Counted from the first letter of the stretch, positions 53,965 to 63,532 are shown. The stretch is 64,000 nt of DNA from CAZAMI01 sp964627805 (GCA_964627805.1 CAZVLA010000028.1:26535-90534); one strand, 5' to 3'. Program-made: numbers and translations. Notes: generated by a model not told the origin, from the sequence alone.

Positions 53965-55518
53965 CTAAACAACTAAGCAATACTCCTCCTCAGGCCTCCT
54001 AATTGTTAAGTCCTTGTACTTGAAGTCCTTCATCCTCTCCAGGATAGATGTTGCCTTCTTAACTACCCTATCAACAAAGTAATTCAGTAACCCTCTTATC
54101 GGTGCGTACCTCAGGTCCCTCATGTAGAACTTCTCCATTATGTCCTTAGCCCAGTACGTTGTGTGGAACAGGGCTGCTTTCAACGCCTCTACGTGCTCCT
54201 TAGTAACTCTGACCTTAGCTATTACGTCCTTCTCACCCTTAAGCCCGCCCATGGGTACGAAGAACATTGGGACAATCAATGACCTATAAGGTCTTAACCT
54301 ATCGATTAACTCAACCGTAGCCATTACGTCGTCTGGTGTCTCACCTGGTAGGTTAAGTATGAATGTTGCCGCGGGTATTATCCTGTGTTCATGCATTATA
54401 GCGAATGCCTCCTCAACAACTTCAGGCCACTTCTCTGGTGGGAAGGGTGCTGACTTAGCTGGCATTATTGCTTTAGCCATACGTACTGAACCTGTCTCAA
54501 TACCTACCTCAACACCTAAGAAGTTCTGCTCTGTCTTTGAGTATATCATATCTGTTATTTTAGTAACTAACTTACTGCTTCTCTGAGCAACTACTATAGC
54601 TGCTAGTGATGCGTGAGCCCAGGCTACTGTCTTGAAGTACTTGAGGAAGAGCTCATGAAGCTTAATTAGTGGTTCCTCACGCGGTATTACCCCCTTAGCT
54701 CCGTAAAGGAATACGTCTTCTGAGTGTATTATGCCGTGCTTAATACCTGCCCTAACATTAACTATTATCTCCTCCTCAATCATCTCTAGAGGTATGAATC
54801 TTAGTGGTCTTAACGTTACGCTACAGAACTTACACCCTCTTGGGCATCCCCTCATAACCTCTATTAATCCATTAACGCTGGCTCCCTTAATTACTGGTAT
54901 TTCCTCAATCTTAGGTACGTCCTTAGGACCTACGAATACGTACTTAGGTAGTCTCTCGCCCTTAATTACCTTCTCAGCTATCTCCTTAATTACGTTCTCA
55001 GCCTCACCATCAATTACTGTGTCAACACCCCACTTACTCCATAAGTCAGGCTCCCAAAGCCATTGCCAAGCTGCTGGACCACCAACTATTACCTTAAATC
55101 CGTACTTACGCTTATAGTGAGCTATTCTATCCATTAACTTAACCAGTGCTTTCCTATTGATGGGTTCCTTACCTGTGATCAACCACCACTCAGAGGACGG
55201 TGGTCCGTAGGCAAAGAAATCGTGGTGACCTACAAGGACCGCTTTAGCGTTTCTTACGTGCCTGTCTAGGTAGTCGGGATCTATTATGGCTGCTTTATAC
55301 CCAGCATCAATTAAGGCTGCCTCCACCTTCCTTAATCCGTACGTAGCTACTAATGGTCTACCCTCATTATCTACCTTAGGTTTTGGACAACAGATCCTAT
55401 ACCATAACCTCTCAGGTAGGAAGAATGCTGGTGCTGTAGCTAGGAAACCTATGAATTCCTTACCGTGGTGGTCACTCATCATTGTTCGGTCAGTCGTTAT
55501 TATGAAGTCATACGTCAT
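53965..55518 (-). CDS. B12-binding-type radical SAM protein
   Basis: About 517 aa. An N-terminal Rossmann-like region resembling cobalamin-binding domains (RPLVATYGLRKVEAALIDAG..., KVIVGGPAAWQW) precedes a radical SAM domain with RGCPRGCKFCS (Cys-x3-Cys-x2-Cys). It matches the archaeal group of large radical SAM proteins of unknown substrate. The ATG at 55518, with AGGTG upstream, is preferred to the GTG at 55527. It is divergent from the nucleotidyltransferase gene. Confidence 0.78.
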   Translation of the reverse strand: MTYDFIITTDRTMMSDHHGKEFIGFLATAPAFFLPERLWYRICCPKPKVDNEGRPLVATYGLRKVEAALIDAGYKAAIIDPDYLDRHVRNAKAVLVGHHDFFAYGPPSSEWWLITGKEPINRKALVKLMDRIAHYKRKYGFKVIVGGPAAWQWLWEPDLWSKWGVDTVIDGEAENVIKEIAEKVIKGERLPKYVFVGPKDVPKIEEIPVIKGASVNGLIEVMRGCPRGCKFCSVTLRPLRFIPLEMIEEEIIVNVRAGIKHGIIHSEDVFLYGAKGVIPREEPLIKLHELFLKYFKTVAWAHASLAAIVVAQRSSKLVTKITDMIYSKTEQNFLGVEVGIETGSVRMAKAIMPAKSAPFPPEKWPEVVEEAFAIMHEHRIIPAATFILNLPGETPDDVMATVELIDRLRPYRSLIVPMFFVPMGGLKGEKDVIAKVRVTKEHVEALKAALFHTTYWAKDIMEKFYMRDLRYAPIRGLLNYFVDRVVKKATSILERMKDFKYKDLTIRRPEEEYCLVV

Positions 55519-55576
55519 CCCTAACACCTAAGAGTTATGACTCCTACTAAGAAATAAAATGTTAGTGAGTTAGGTT

Positions 55577-56506
55577 ATGGTAAAGCCCATTGAGGGTGAC
55601 GTAGCTGTCTTAAGGGACGGTAGTATCTGGGTGGTTAAGGGTTGCGTACACCCTAGGGGGTACTTCGTTGGGGTACCGCGCTTAATACCTAGCCACTACT
55701 TACTTAAGCTTAAGAGGTTGAGGGACTCATTAAGCGTAGTTACTAGGTACTACAGGCATTACCTAAGCTACGTAGGTGAGGTAGGTTATGAAGTACCTAA
55801 GGTACCCCTAAGCCACGTAATTAAGTACATTACATGGAGAGACCCTAAAGTTATTACCTACTTACCAAAGAATGAATTAGGTGGTAATTGCTTAGAACTC
55901 ATAAGGTTGATTAGTAGACACTGCAGAACGTACTGCGGACCTACGGGTTCATTACTTGGCGGTTACTTCGGGCCCTACTCAGATATTGACATTGCGTGCT
56001 TCGACACCCCCAACATTATTAGGTGCTTAAGGAGGTTAAGGGATGCGGGTTTATTGAAGCCATTAAGTACTAAAGAGTTCATTACTGAATTAAGTGAGGT
56101 GTCTGAGGTATTGAGTGTTACTACCCACTGTAGTTTAGTTAGGCATAAGGTACTTCAAGGAGTATTTAATGGTTTCAGATATACATTAAGGGTGATTAAC
56201 TGCTTACGTATTAGGGGAGTTTTAGGTCCTTACGAGCACGTCTTAAGACCTAAGTTAGTAGTTTGTAGGGTTATGGATAGCGACTATAGAACACCGTCTG
56301 TATATAATGCTGAATTAATTAAGGCAGTTAATTTAGAGTACGTAAGTACGTATGATTCAGTTAGGCTAATTACTCATAGAATTAGATTTACAGAGTTGCC
56401 TAAGGATTCATTACTGATTATTAAGTCGCCCCTAGTCTTTATTAAGGGTAGGTACCTAATCATAAATCTAGATACTTCAGACTACGTTGACGTAGTCATA
56501 GAGTGA
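55577..56506 (+). CDS. Predicted nucleotidyltransferase (COG1665-like)
   Basis: A 309-aa protein with a DNA polymerase beta-type nucleotidyltransferase core: GPTGSLLGGYFGPYSDIDIACF (GS ... DxD) near 114-136. Flanking domains match a crenarchaeal family often annotated only as predicted nucleotidyltransferase. Substrate unknown. Its end overlaps or touches the following DUF2192-like gene, depending on its start. Confidence 0.7.
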   Translation: MVKPIEGDVAVLRDGSIWVVKGCVHPRGYFVGVPRLIPSHYLLKLKRLRDSLSVVTRYYRHYLSYVGEVGYEVPKVPLSHVIKYITWRDPKVITYLPKNELGGNCLELIRLISRHCRTYCGPTGSLLGGYFGPYSDIDIACFDTPNIIRCLRRLRDAGLLKPLSTKEFITELSEVSEVLSVTTHCSLVRHKVLQGVFNGFRYTLRVINCLRIRGVLGPYEHVLRPKLVVCRVMDSDYRTPSVYNAELIKAVNLEYVSTYDSVRLITHRIRFTELPKDSLLIIKSPLVFIKGRYLIINLDTSDYVDVVIE

Positions 56507-56565
56507 ATGAAAGCATACATAAAGTCCCTCTCAGAACCTATTTAGTAGGTGTTGGGGGTACTACT

Positions 56566-57291
56566 ATGAATATAAAGAGAAGGAGAATAAAGGCCTACGT
56601 GGATGCCTTGAGTGAGTTAATACTTAGTGATAACCCTACTAGGGAATTAGCTATTGAGTTAATACGTAAGAGGTTAGAAGGTGATGGGTTGGAACCCTTT
56701 AGAGGAGCTTCAAAACCTGAGGATATCTATGAGAAGGAGTTAATCAGTATGTACATCGTAGCTACTAGGGGCTTAGGTATTAAGCCTGACTATCCACAAG
56801 TGTTTGAGAAGGTATTCGTGAAGGAGATGATGTACGAAACTATATTGAACTTGCTTAACTCAGGATTACCTAAGGAGAGAATAAGGAACGCCATATCTAA
56901 CATACTTAAGGATATGGATGGTTCAGACATAGCTAGGATACTTAGATTCGCGGTAACGCTTTACTATCTAGACTTCGAGAAGTACGAATACGTAATTAAT
57001 ACCATTAAGAAATTCTACGAAATATTCCCTGAGTTCGAGGATACTATACGTAGGTTTACGAAGTTCTTCGTAGCTGTTAAGTTGTCTGAAGAGATAGCTT
57101 CGGGTACTATAAAGAACAGGATTGATAAGGAGGTTAGGAAGCAGTTAATATCTATCGAGACTGGCGTACCTAAGTCTACGCCTCCTGATGAGTATGTAGC
57201 TAAGATAGCTAGGATAGTTTATGAAGTACCTAAGAAGGTAATTAATAACATATTGGGTGGTAGGGAGAGGGAACCCCCAAGTAGTGGTTAA
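56566..57291 (+). CDS. DUF2192-like archaeal protein
   Basis: About 241 aa, mostly helical and charged, resembling the archaeal DUF2192 family (YVDALSELILSDNPTRELAIELIRKRLEGDGLEPFRGASKPEDIYEKEL...). Function unknown. ATG at 56566 with GGGGGT 6 bases upstream is preferred over the GTG at 56503, which would overlap the preceding gene. Confidence 0.65.
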   Translation: MNIKRRRIKAYVDALSELILSDNPTRELAIELIRKRLEGDGLEPFRGASKPEDIYEKELISMYIVATRGLGIKPDYPQVFEKVFVKEMMYETILNLLNSGLPKERIRNAISNILKDMDGSDIARILRFAVTLYYLDFEKYEYVINTIKKFYEIFPEFEDTIRRFTKFFVAVKLSEEIASGTIKNRIDKEVRKQLISIETGVPKSTPPDEYVAKIARIVYEVPKKVINNILGGREREPPSSG

Positions 57292-57341
57292 TGGTTAAAC
57301 TTAATACCCTAGACCTAGGTTTTTGGTAGGTGTGGCTGAGT

Positions 57342-57602
57342 ATGCTGAGAGCTAATCGTGAGGGTATGTACTACGTAGTTAAGGGCAATAAGGAGTTAGT
57401 TATTGAGGTGCTAAGGACCCCCGAAGGTAAGGCATTCGCTGCTATACACATGACGTTTGAGGGTAGGTATAAGTTAGGTGATGAGGAGAAGGACTGGTAC
57501 TTATTTGATTTAGAGGACTTCAAAGCCGTCAAGGACACTAAGTTAGACTATAAGTCACTACCGCCCGATATTAGGAAGGCAGTTACGGAGGTTTTTAGGT
57601 AG
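57342..57602 (+). CDS. Small unknown archaeal protein
   Basis: About 86 aa. MLRANREGMYYVVKGNKELVIEVLRTPEGKAFAAIHM, then WYLFDLEDFKAV and LPPDIRKAVTEVF. A compact alpha/beta protein; no family recognised. ATG at 57342 with GGTG 9-12 bases upstream; GTG at 57330 is also possible. It follows the DUF2192-like gene by about 50 bases. Confidence 0.6.
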   Translation: MLRANREGMYYVVKGNKELVIEVLRTPEGKAFAAIHMTFEGRYKLGDEEKDWYLFDLEDFKAVKDTKLDYKSLPPDIRKAVTEVFR

Positions 57603-57724
57603 TAAGTATTAAGTTAGCCACGTTAATTAGTTAGTAATACCACGTGAAGTAATTAATTAAGTTATTACTTAACTACAGAAACAAGGTATTTTAAGACCTC
57701 TTGAGAGTCCTTACTGGGTGATGT

Positions 57725-58963
57725 ATGTCGTCATCCAAGTCTTCCGCACCAACACTTAACTTTAGACCCATAATTCCTAAGCTTCTAGGTGAGCAGGCGT
57801 TCATATACATAGCTAAGGCTAAGGAGTTAGCTAGTAAGGGTTATAAAGTAATAAGCTTCGGTGTTGGTCAGCCAGACATACCTACATTCGACCACATAAT
57901 AGAGGCCGCTAAGAAGGCCCTTGATGAGAGGTTTACTGGGTATACTGAGACTCCAGGTATTAAGGAGTTGAGGGAGGCTATTGCTGACTACTTAAATGAG
58001 AGGTACTCAGCAGGTGTTAAGCCTTCTGAAATAATAGTTACTCCTGGTGCTAAGGGAGCTATATTCCTAGCTATATCGACTTACCTATCACCTGGTGACG
58101 AGATAATAGTCCCTGAGCCATCCTACCCAGCATACCCTGAGGTTGCTAGGTTCATAGGTGCTAAGCCCGTATTCGTACCTATTAAGTGGTTAGGGCCCGA
58201 TGAGGGTTTCGCGCTGGATGTTGAGGCTATTAGGAAGGCTATAACACCTAAGACTAAGTTAATCGTAGTTAATAATCCTCAGAACCCAACAGGTGCTCTA
58301 TTCAGTCCTAAGCAGGTTGAGGAGATTATGGAGATTGCTCGCGAGTATAACGTAGCCGTATTAGTTGATGAGATTTACGATAACTTCATATACGATAACG
58401 CGCCCTTCAAGTCATTCCTAACATTCAGTGATTGGAGGGACTACGTACTGTACGTTAATGGGTTCTCAAAGACGTTCTCAATGACTGGTTGGAGACTTGG
58501 TTACTTAGTCGTTAGGGAGGACGTAGCTAGTAAGTTAACTAGGTTAGCAGTTAATATCTGGTCCTGCGCTACCTCATTCGCTCAGAAGGGAGGTATAGCA
58601 GCACTTAGAGGTCCTTGGGAACCCGTGAAGGAGATGGTTAAGACCTTCGAGAAGAGGAGGGACTTAATAGCTAGGAAGTTGAGGGAAGTCCCTGGTTTTG
58701 AGGTATGGCCTAGTAAGGGTGCTTTCTACATATTCCCGAGGGTTGAGAAGGTACTTAAGGAGACTGGATTAAGTGTTGAGGAGTTCGTTGAGAAGATCCT
58801 GTATAGGAAGTACGTAGTGACGTTACCTGGCTCAGCATTCCCCGATAAGGCTGGTAGGTACTACATTAGGATGAGCTTCGCAACTAGCTTTGAGAATATT
58901 GAGGAGGGTGTAGAGAGGCTTAAGAGTGGTGTTGAGGAGTTACTAGCTGAGGCTAAGAAGTAG
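57725..58963 (+). CDS. Class I PLP aminotransferase (aspartate-type)
   Basis: A 412-aa fold-type-I aminotransferase. VGQPDIPTFDH near the start, NNPQNPTG, DEIYDNF and SKTFSMTGWRLGY with the PLP lysine are present, closest to the aspartate/broad-specificity group of thermophilic archaea. ATG start preceded by GGGTGAT. The C/D box RNA lies directly after its stop. Confidence 0.88.
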   Translation: MSSSKSSAPTLNFRPIIPKLLGEQAFIYIAKAKELASKGYKVISFGVGQPDIPTFDHIIEAAKKALDERFTGYTETPGIKELREAIADYLNERYSAGVKPSEIIVTPGAKGAIFLAISTYLSPGDEIIVPEPSYPAYPEVARFIGAKPVFVPIKWLGPDEGFALDVEAIRKAITPKTKLIVVNNPQNPTGALFSPKQVEEIMEIAREYNVAVLVDEIYDNFIYDNAPFKSFLTFSDWRDYVLYVNGFSKTFSMTGWRLGYLVVREDVASKLTRLAVNIWSCATSFAQKGGIAALRGPWEPVKEMVKTFEKRRDLIARKLREVPGFEVWPSKGAFYIFPRVEKVLKETGLSVEEFVEKILYRKYVVTLPGSAFPDKAGRYYIRMSFATSFENIEEGVERLKSGVEELLAEAKK

Positions 58964-58964
58964 T

Positions 58965-59020
58965 GCGGATGAGGAGCGCTGTCGCTGCTGATTGGTGATG
59001 GAGGAATCCCCGTCTGACGC
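58965..59020 (+). ncRNA. C/D box sRNA
   Basis: C box core GATGA (58968-58972, preceded by GCG), a 15-base guide, D' CTGA (58988-58991), a 3-base spacer, C' GTGATGG (58995-59001), a 12-base guide (59002-59013), and D CTGA (59014-59017). GCG (58965-58967) and CGC (59018-59020) flank the C and D boxes as a terminal stem, then TTTTT follows. This is the complete archaeal layout. It starts 2 bases after the aminotransferase stop. The likely role is guiding 2'-O-methylation; target not identified. Confidence 0.7.
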
Positions 59021-59023
59021 TTT

Positions 59024-59197
59024 TTATGCTATAATAACCTTCCTTATTCTGTACTTATACCTCCTCCCATTACCTCCTCTAAGCATATCCACTATTGCCT
59101 TCCTTATGGCGTCAGACCTAGTCATTCCTAGACTTAATGCGTACCTATCTAACTCCTCAAGTAACCTCTCATCTATTTTGAAGGTAACTACCCTCAT
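59024..59197 (-). CDS. Small 57-aa RHH DNA-binding protein
   Basis: A short gene whose product is 57 aa: VTFKIDERLLEELDRYA then TRSDAIRKAIVDML is a compact RHH unit, followed by a basic tail. The ATG at 59197 has GGGTAACCCTC before it, and a TATA-like CTTATAAC lies near 59230. It is convergent with the C/D box RNA; the two ends are 3 bases apart. A possible transcription regulator. Confidence 0.72.
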   Translation of the reverse strand: MRVVTFKIDERLLEELDRYALSLGMTRSDAIRKAIVDMLRGGNGRRYKYRIRKVIIA

Positions 59198-59327
59198 GAG
59201 GGTTACCCTTCTACTCCCTGCTTTTAGTGAGTTATAAGTAATTCCGTAAGTTCGTTACATAGGGAGGGAGTTGTGTGAAAGTGTTTCTGTACTTATTACT
59301 TCCTTATAAACCCTTTAGTGTAAGTAT

Positions 59328-60131
59328 TTGCTAGGTAATGCCGTGATACTAGCTAGTTGGAGATTGGTGAGGGAGTTACTTAGCTTGGCTGACGTTGCTC
59401 TTGAGTTAGTTGATGTTAGGGATCCACTATCAACACGTAGTAGGAGGCTCGAGAAGTTAGCTCGTAATGAGGGCGTACCCATTATCTTAGTACTTAATAA
59501 GTCTGACTTAGTCCCTAGGAGAGTTGCTGAAGCTTGGAAGAAGTACTTCGAGTCTAAGGAGGGGTTAAAGACTGTCTACATAGCAGCTAGGGATAGGAAG
59601 GGGACGAGGGTCCTTAGGAGGGCTATTAAGGAGGTTGCTAGTAAATCACCTATTACCGTAGCTGTCTTCGGCATTCCTAAGGTGGGTAAGTCGACATTAA
59701 TTAACGTACTTAAGGGTAGGCACTCAGCTCAGACATCACCTTACCCAGGGACACCAGGGTATACTAGGAAGTCTCAACTGTATAGAGTAGCTGGTAATAT
59801 CTACCTAATAGATACTCCAGGGATCGTCCCTCCTGAGGGTGGGGGTATTGAAGCAGTCATAAGGTCTAAACCTATTGATGAGTTAGAGAATCCAGTAGCC
59901 GTAGCTATTGAGTTGATACGTAAGATCGTTAAGTACAATCCAGTAGCTTTCCTTCAGGCCTACGGTATTGACTCAACAGACCCTGACGTTATCCTACGTA
60001 AGTTAGCTCTTAAGCGTGGGTGGGTGTATAAGAGTGATGGTGAGCCTATACTTCATGAGTCAGCTAAGGCGATTATTAGGGACTACTTAGATGGGAAGAT
60101 ACCGTTCTACGTCACGCCTCCACAACATTAA
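59328..60131 (+). CDS. Circularly permuted GTPase (YlqF/RbgA type)
   Basis: A 267-aa GTPase with motif order G4 (NKSD, about 57-60) before G1 (GIPKVGKS near 116) and G3 (DTPG), typical of the permuted ribosome-biogenesis GTPases. It is likely to help large-subunit assembly. TATA-like TTATAAAC near 59303; TTG at 59328 (leaderless) or GTG at 59343. Its end overlaps the VWA gene by 20 bases. Confidence 0.85.
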   Translation: MLGNAVILASWRLVRELLSLADVALELVDVRDPLSTRSRRLEKLARNEGVPIILVLNKSDLVPRRVAEAWKKYFESKEGLKTVYIAARDRKGTRVLRRAIKEVASKSPITVAVFGIPKVGKSTLINVLKGRHSAQTSPYPGTPGYTRKSQLYRVAGNIYLIDTPGIVPPEGGGIEAVIRSKPIDELENPVAVAIELIRKIVKYNPVAFLQAYGIDSTDPDVILRKLALKRGWVYKSDGEPILHESAKAIIRDYLDGKIPFYVTPPQH

Positions 60132-61389
60132 GTATCTCCTCATTACTTAACTTAAGTACCCTCAAGTACTTACTACTTATCCTCCTTAAGTCTCTATTCT
60201 CACCTATTATCATTACTGAGATTAACCTAGCGTTGGCTAGCTTAAGCTTCTTCTCGACTATACTACTCGATATCCTATCCTCACCGTCAGTAATTATGAC
60301 TATGTCTGACTGACCCTTAACAACCCCGGATGCTATGTCGTCACATGCAGTTATTATTGCTCGTGTAATGTCAGTACCACCACCTCCCCTAACCTTAGAG
60401 AGGTACTTAATTAGTGAGATTGCATCTGAGGGCTTCATCCTCTTAGGAACCTTTATTAGTGGGTGCGGGAGTCCATCAAAGAAGCGCATGTAGAAGTCCC
60501 TACGCTCCTTCCTAGCCCTCATGAATAGCGCTATAGCTGTTGCTTTAGCCCACATCATCTTCTCACCCTCCATACTACCTGACTTATCTATTAGTAGGTA
60601 GAAGGGGCCTAATGTCTTAGGTAGTACCTTCTCGTAAAGCAGTAACCTACCCTCAGCCAGCTTGATCTTGAAGTATATCTTAGGGAGTTTAAGTTCCGTA
60701 GGTACTAACCTCTCCAAGTCAGAACCTAGTTCATAACCCCTTAACTCACCCCTGCTTGACCTCTCGACCCTCCTCCTAATCTTATGCATTACTTGAGGTA
60801 CTACTGATATAACCTCAAGCAACTTACGTATGTTAGCATTCCTAGCTAACCTAATTACTTCATCACCACTCTCCTCCATATCAAATACGGATCCCGTACC
60901 TGCTTGATTACCGTGAGCTACTAACTTATGCATACGCTTTATAGTGCTTACCTCATCACGTACCTTCTCAATAGCCTTCTTAACCGCGCGACTAACTGTA
61001 GCCCTATCTACGCTCTCCTCCCTACCCTCCCTACCCTCACCACTCCTTAACTCACCCTTAATCTCCTCATCTACATGCTCTAGGAATGAAGCTGATATTA
61101 AGGTACTTATGTGTGCATTAGCTATTGTGTGTACCTTAACCTTGTGCAGTTCAGGACTATCTATTAACTCCTTAATTATGAAGTAATTCCTCTCCTTACC
61201 CGGGGGAACCTTATTTAGTGGTATTGTTACGGGGAATGGTAGGTAGAATGTGTAGAAGGTATCGATTGATAGGTCTAAGTCGATATCCTTACTACCTCTA
61301 CTTAACCTCCTAACTATGGATACTACCTTCTCACCACGGTAAACAACTACTGGGTCGTCGTATTTAATACCCTTAAGTACTCCGGCCAT
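60112..61389 (-). CDS. VWA-domain (CoxE-like) protein
   Basis: A 425-aa protein. A C-terminal von Willebrand factor A domain with intact MIDAS (LLIDKSGSMEG, then VRGGGGTDIT, and IITDGED) follows an N-terminal helical, highly charged region. With MoxR it probably forms a chaperone-like complex for cofactor insertion or protein assembly. The start overlaps the MoxR stop by one base. Confidence 0.85.
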   Translation of the reverse strand: MAGVLKGIKYDDPVVVYRGEKVVSIVRRLSRGSKDIDLDLSIDTFYTFYLPFPVTIPLNKVPPGKERNYFIIKELIDSPELHKVKVHTIANAHISTLISASFLEHVDEEIKGELRSGEGREGREESVDRATVSRAVKKAIEKVRDEVSTIKRMHKLVAHGNQAGTGSVFDMEESGDEVIRLARNANIRKLLEVISVVPQVMHKIRRRVERSSRGELRGYELGSDLERLVPTELKLPKIYFKIKLAEGRLLLYEKVLPKTLGPFYLLIDKSGSMEGEKMMWAKATAIALFMRARKERRDFYMRFFDGLPHPLIKVPKRMKPSDAISLIKYLSKVRGGGGTDITRAIITACDDIASGVVKGQSDIVIITDGEDRISSSIVEKKLKLANARLISVMIIGENRDLRRISSKYLRVLKLSNEEILNVVEA

Positions 61390-62540
61390 TACCTAAGCCT
61401 CCTCCTTATAATCCCTACAGCCCTATCTATCATCCCTATCACGTCATTAGCTAACCTCTCAACACTAGCGTCTCCAGATTCCAGCATTAAACTCATTACC
61501 CTATCCCTAGTTATCTCTAGGTCTCTAAGTATTTGCCTAAACCTCATCTCAACGAATCTAGACTCTATATTACTTAGTGATTCTACGTAGTTTATTACCT
61601 CCTTAATATTCGTTCTTATCTCCTCAAGCTCCTTTAAGTACCTGTACGGGGTCTTCAACTCCTCAGATAGTATCGTATTTACCTTCTCAAGCTCGTCCCA
61701 GTCCTTAGGTACTACGTACTTAAGTACTATTAAGTCCCTCTCACGGGCTTCAGTCCTACCTTCAAGTACTGCATTAGCTGCTATTAACTTAAGTGCCTTA
61801 CCCTTCCTCCTATCAGTTACGTGGACCCCCCTACTCTCGAAGACCGCGAATAGCTTTATCAACTTAGGCTTCACGGGTGTTAAGTCTACGTTAAGGACTA
61901 CCTCATGTACTTTCTTAAGTTCCTTCATATCCATTACCTTACCGGTACTTAAGGTACCTTCAAAGTATAACTTCCTCTCGATATCCCACGCCTTACTGAG
62001 TAACTCACCCCATAGATCCTCCGGTACCGGCCTTACGAAGTGTCTCACTAGGAACCTATCATATACGGCAGCAACTTCCGTGTCATCGGGTACTTCATTA
62101 CTAGCTCCGAATAGTGACCATAGCGGTACGTTAAGCTCCGTATACCCGTCGTAGAGTACCCTCTCCTGTAGTAGGGTATTTAGAGCGTTAAGTATTGCTG
62201 AGTTAGCTTTGAATATCTCATCAAGGAACGCAATCTCAGCTTCAGGTAACTTACCCCTAGTTAACCTAACGTACCTACCCTCATCTAACGCCTTAATATC
62301 TAGGGGTCCGAAGAGCTCAGCAGGTTCGGTAAACCTAGTTAGTAAGTACTTGAAGAACCTAGCATTAAGTAATTCAGCAGCCCTCCTAACAATAGCTGAC
62401 TTAGCAGTACCTGGCTCACCAATGAATACCGCGTGCTCCCTAGCAAGTAAGGTAAGTACAATAACCCTAGCCTCCTCCTCCCTACCAACGAAGGGTGCTG
62501 AGAGCTCCTCAAGTAACCTCCTCACAACACCTAACTCCAC
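61389..62540 (-). CDS. MoxR-type AAA+ ATPase
   Basis: A 383-aa AAA+ protein. Walker A GEPGTAKS (41-48), Walker B IAFLDEIFKAN, and an extended MoxR insert TRFTEPAELFGPLD are present. The RavA-like C-terminal extension continues to about residue 380. Its partner is the VWA protein directly downstream. GTG start. It probably remodels or loads a metal-containing target protein. Confidence 0.88.
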   Translation of the reverse strand: MELGVVRRLLEELSAPFVGREEEARVIVLTLLAREHAVFIGEPGTAKSAIVRRAAELLNARFFKYLLTRFTEPAELFGPLDIKALDEGRYVRLTRGKLPEAEIAFLDEIFKANSAILNALNTLLQERVLYDGYTELNVPLWSLFGASNEVPDDTEVAAVYDRFLVRHFVRPVPEDLWGELLSKAWDIERKLYFEGTLSTGKVMDMKELKKVHEVVLNVDLTPVKPKLIKLFAVFESRGVHVTDRRKGKALKLIAANAVLEGRTEARERDLIVLKYVVPKDWDELEKVNTILSEELKTPYRYLKELEEIRTNIKEVINYVESLSNIESRFVEMRFRQILRDLEITRDRVMSLMLESGDASVERLANDVIGMIDRAVGIIRRRLR

Positions 62541-62653
62541 ACTCTAACCCTAACACTAAAGTACGGTAAGAGCGTTAAAGGGGTTTAGCTCAAATAAGAC
62601 CTAACCAGCAAAAAATAAATCCCCCACCAACCACCAAACACTACGGGGTAAGA

Positions 62654-62758
62654 GGGGCCGTAGTTTAGCTTGGGAGAATGCGGGGCTTGGGTCCGACAAC
62701 CCTCACACGGCGGCAAGAACCCCCGTGGTCCGGGGTTCAAATCCCCGCGGCCCCACCA
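62654..62758 (+). tRNA. tRNA-Pro(UGG) with a 28-base intron, CCA encoded
   Basis: Acceptor GGGGCCG pairs with CGGCCCC. The anticodon stem CGGGG/CCCCG holds CTTGGG with anticodon TGG, then an intron at 37/38 (62692-62719). T arm CGGGG-TTCAAAT-CCCCG; discriminator A; CCA. The exons and the intron are very close to tRNA-Pro(CGG) at 23516. A TATA-like element lies about 39 bases upstream. Confidence 0.93.
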
Positions 62759-62969
62759 CTTTATACTAACACCTTTATCCTGTATAGAACAGTAAGTGAT
62801 ACTATTCTTTCTAGGGATAATTTGTTAACTAGGTGAATTAGATTTTATAAGAGGGAACTATTTTGACATTGTAAATCTATACTTTACCGTACACACTATT
62901 GAATTTGTAACACCGGGAAAGACGCCTTAAGTACTTAGAGAGACTTATCGTGTACTGAAACTGGGAGGA

Positions 62970-63350
62970 ATGCTTGTTATAACTGAGAATTATCCTACTT
63001 TTAAACCTATAGATAGAGCACATGAACTTCTTATCGAGTTCTCCAGAATAGAGGATAAGATAATGAAGGCCCTAGGAATCACTGCTAGGGATGTAGAGTA
63101 TGAACCCAATGAATTAGTTAATATGCTTACACGTATCGGCTTCAAAGACGTAATCTATGTGAAAATAAGTAATGGTGAAATGGATCCAACATTGATGGAT
63201 TGGGTATCATACCTGGTCAGGAGAGCTCAAGAAATATTGAATGATAGGATTGGGGAGGAAGTGCTGAAGGATATTAGAAATAGGTTAGAAGAGGCAAGAG
63301 AATATGGAATTAGGGATAATACATCATATGCAATCTACGCATTAAAGTAA
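62970..63350 (+). CDS. Unknown 126-aa protein
   Basis: A predicted soluble, helical, charged protein (RAHELLIEFSRIEDKIMKALG, DWVSYLVRRAQEIL, VLKDIRNRLEEA). No family recognised. It begins with ATG just after GGGAGGA. The 211 bases before it, after tRNA-Pro, hold no visible gene. It sits in the small accessory segment before HicAB. Confidence 0.5.
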   Translation: MLVITENYPTFKPIDRAHELLIEFSRIEDKIMKALGITARDVEYEPNELVNMLTRIGFKDVIYVKISNGEMDPTLMDWVSYLVRRAQEILNDRIGEEVLKDIRNRLEEAREYGIRDNTSYAIYALK

Positions 63351-63385
63351 AGGTAGATAATAACAGTAACAGTGCATTACATTAA

Positions 63386-63532
63386 GTGACGGAAAAATTA
63401 TTCTTTAAACTACTGGAGCCGAGCTTCGCTAAAACAGTTAAAGCAGAGGTATATATTACGATAAGCGTAAATAAAGTTGATAAACTCATCAAGAAAGCCA
63501 AGAATTTTAGCAGTCATCTTCAAGAAGCTTAA
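63386..63532 (+). CDS. Possible 48-aa ORF or gene remnant
   Basis: A short open frame starting with GTG directly after an in-frame stop, ending inside the antisense 3' end of hicA. The product (LLEPSFAKTVKAEVYITISVNK...) has plausible protein-like composition but no recognised family and no clear ribosome binding site. It may be the tail of a broken gene. Confidence 0.22.
   Translation: MTEKLFFKLLEPSFAKTVKAEVYITISVNKVDKLIKKAKNFSSHLQEA

Noticed and set aside
58992..59237. Plus-strand 81-aa frame after the aminotransferase
   Set aside because: It overlaps the C/D box RNA and is the antisense of the small RHH gene, which has a recognisable fold and promoter.
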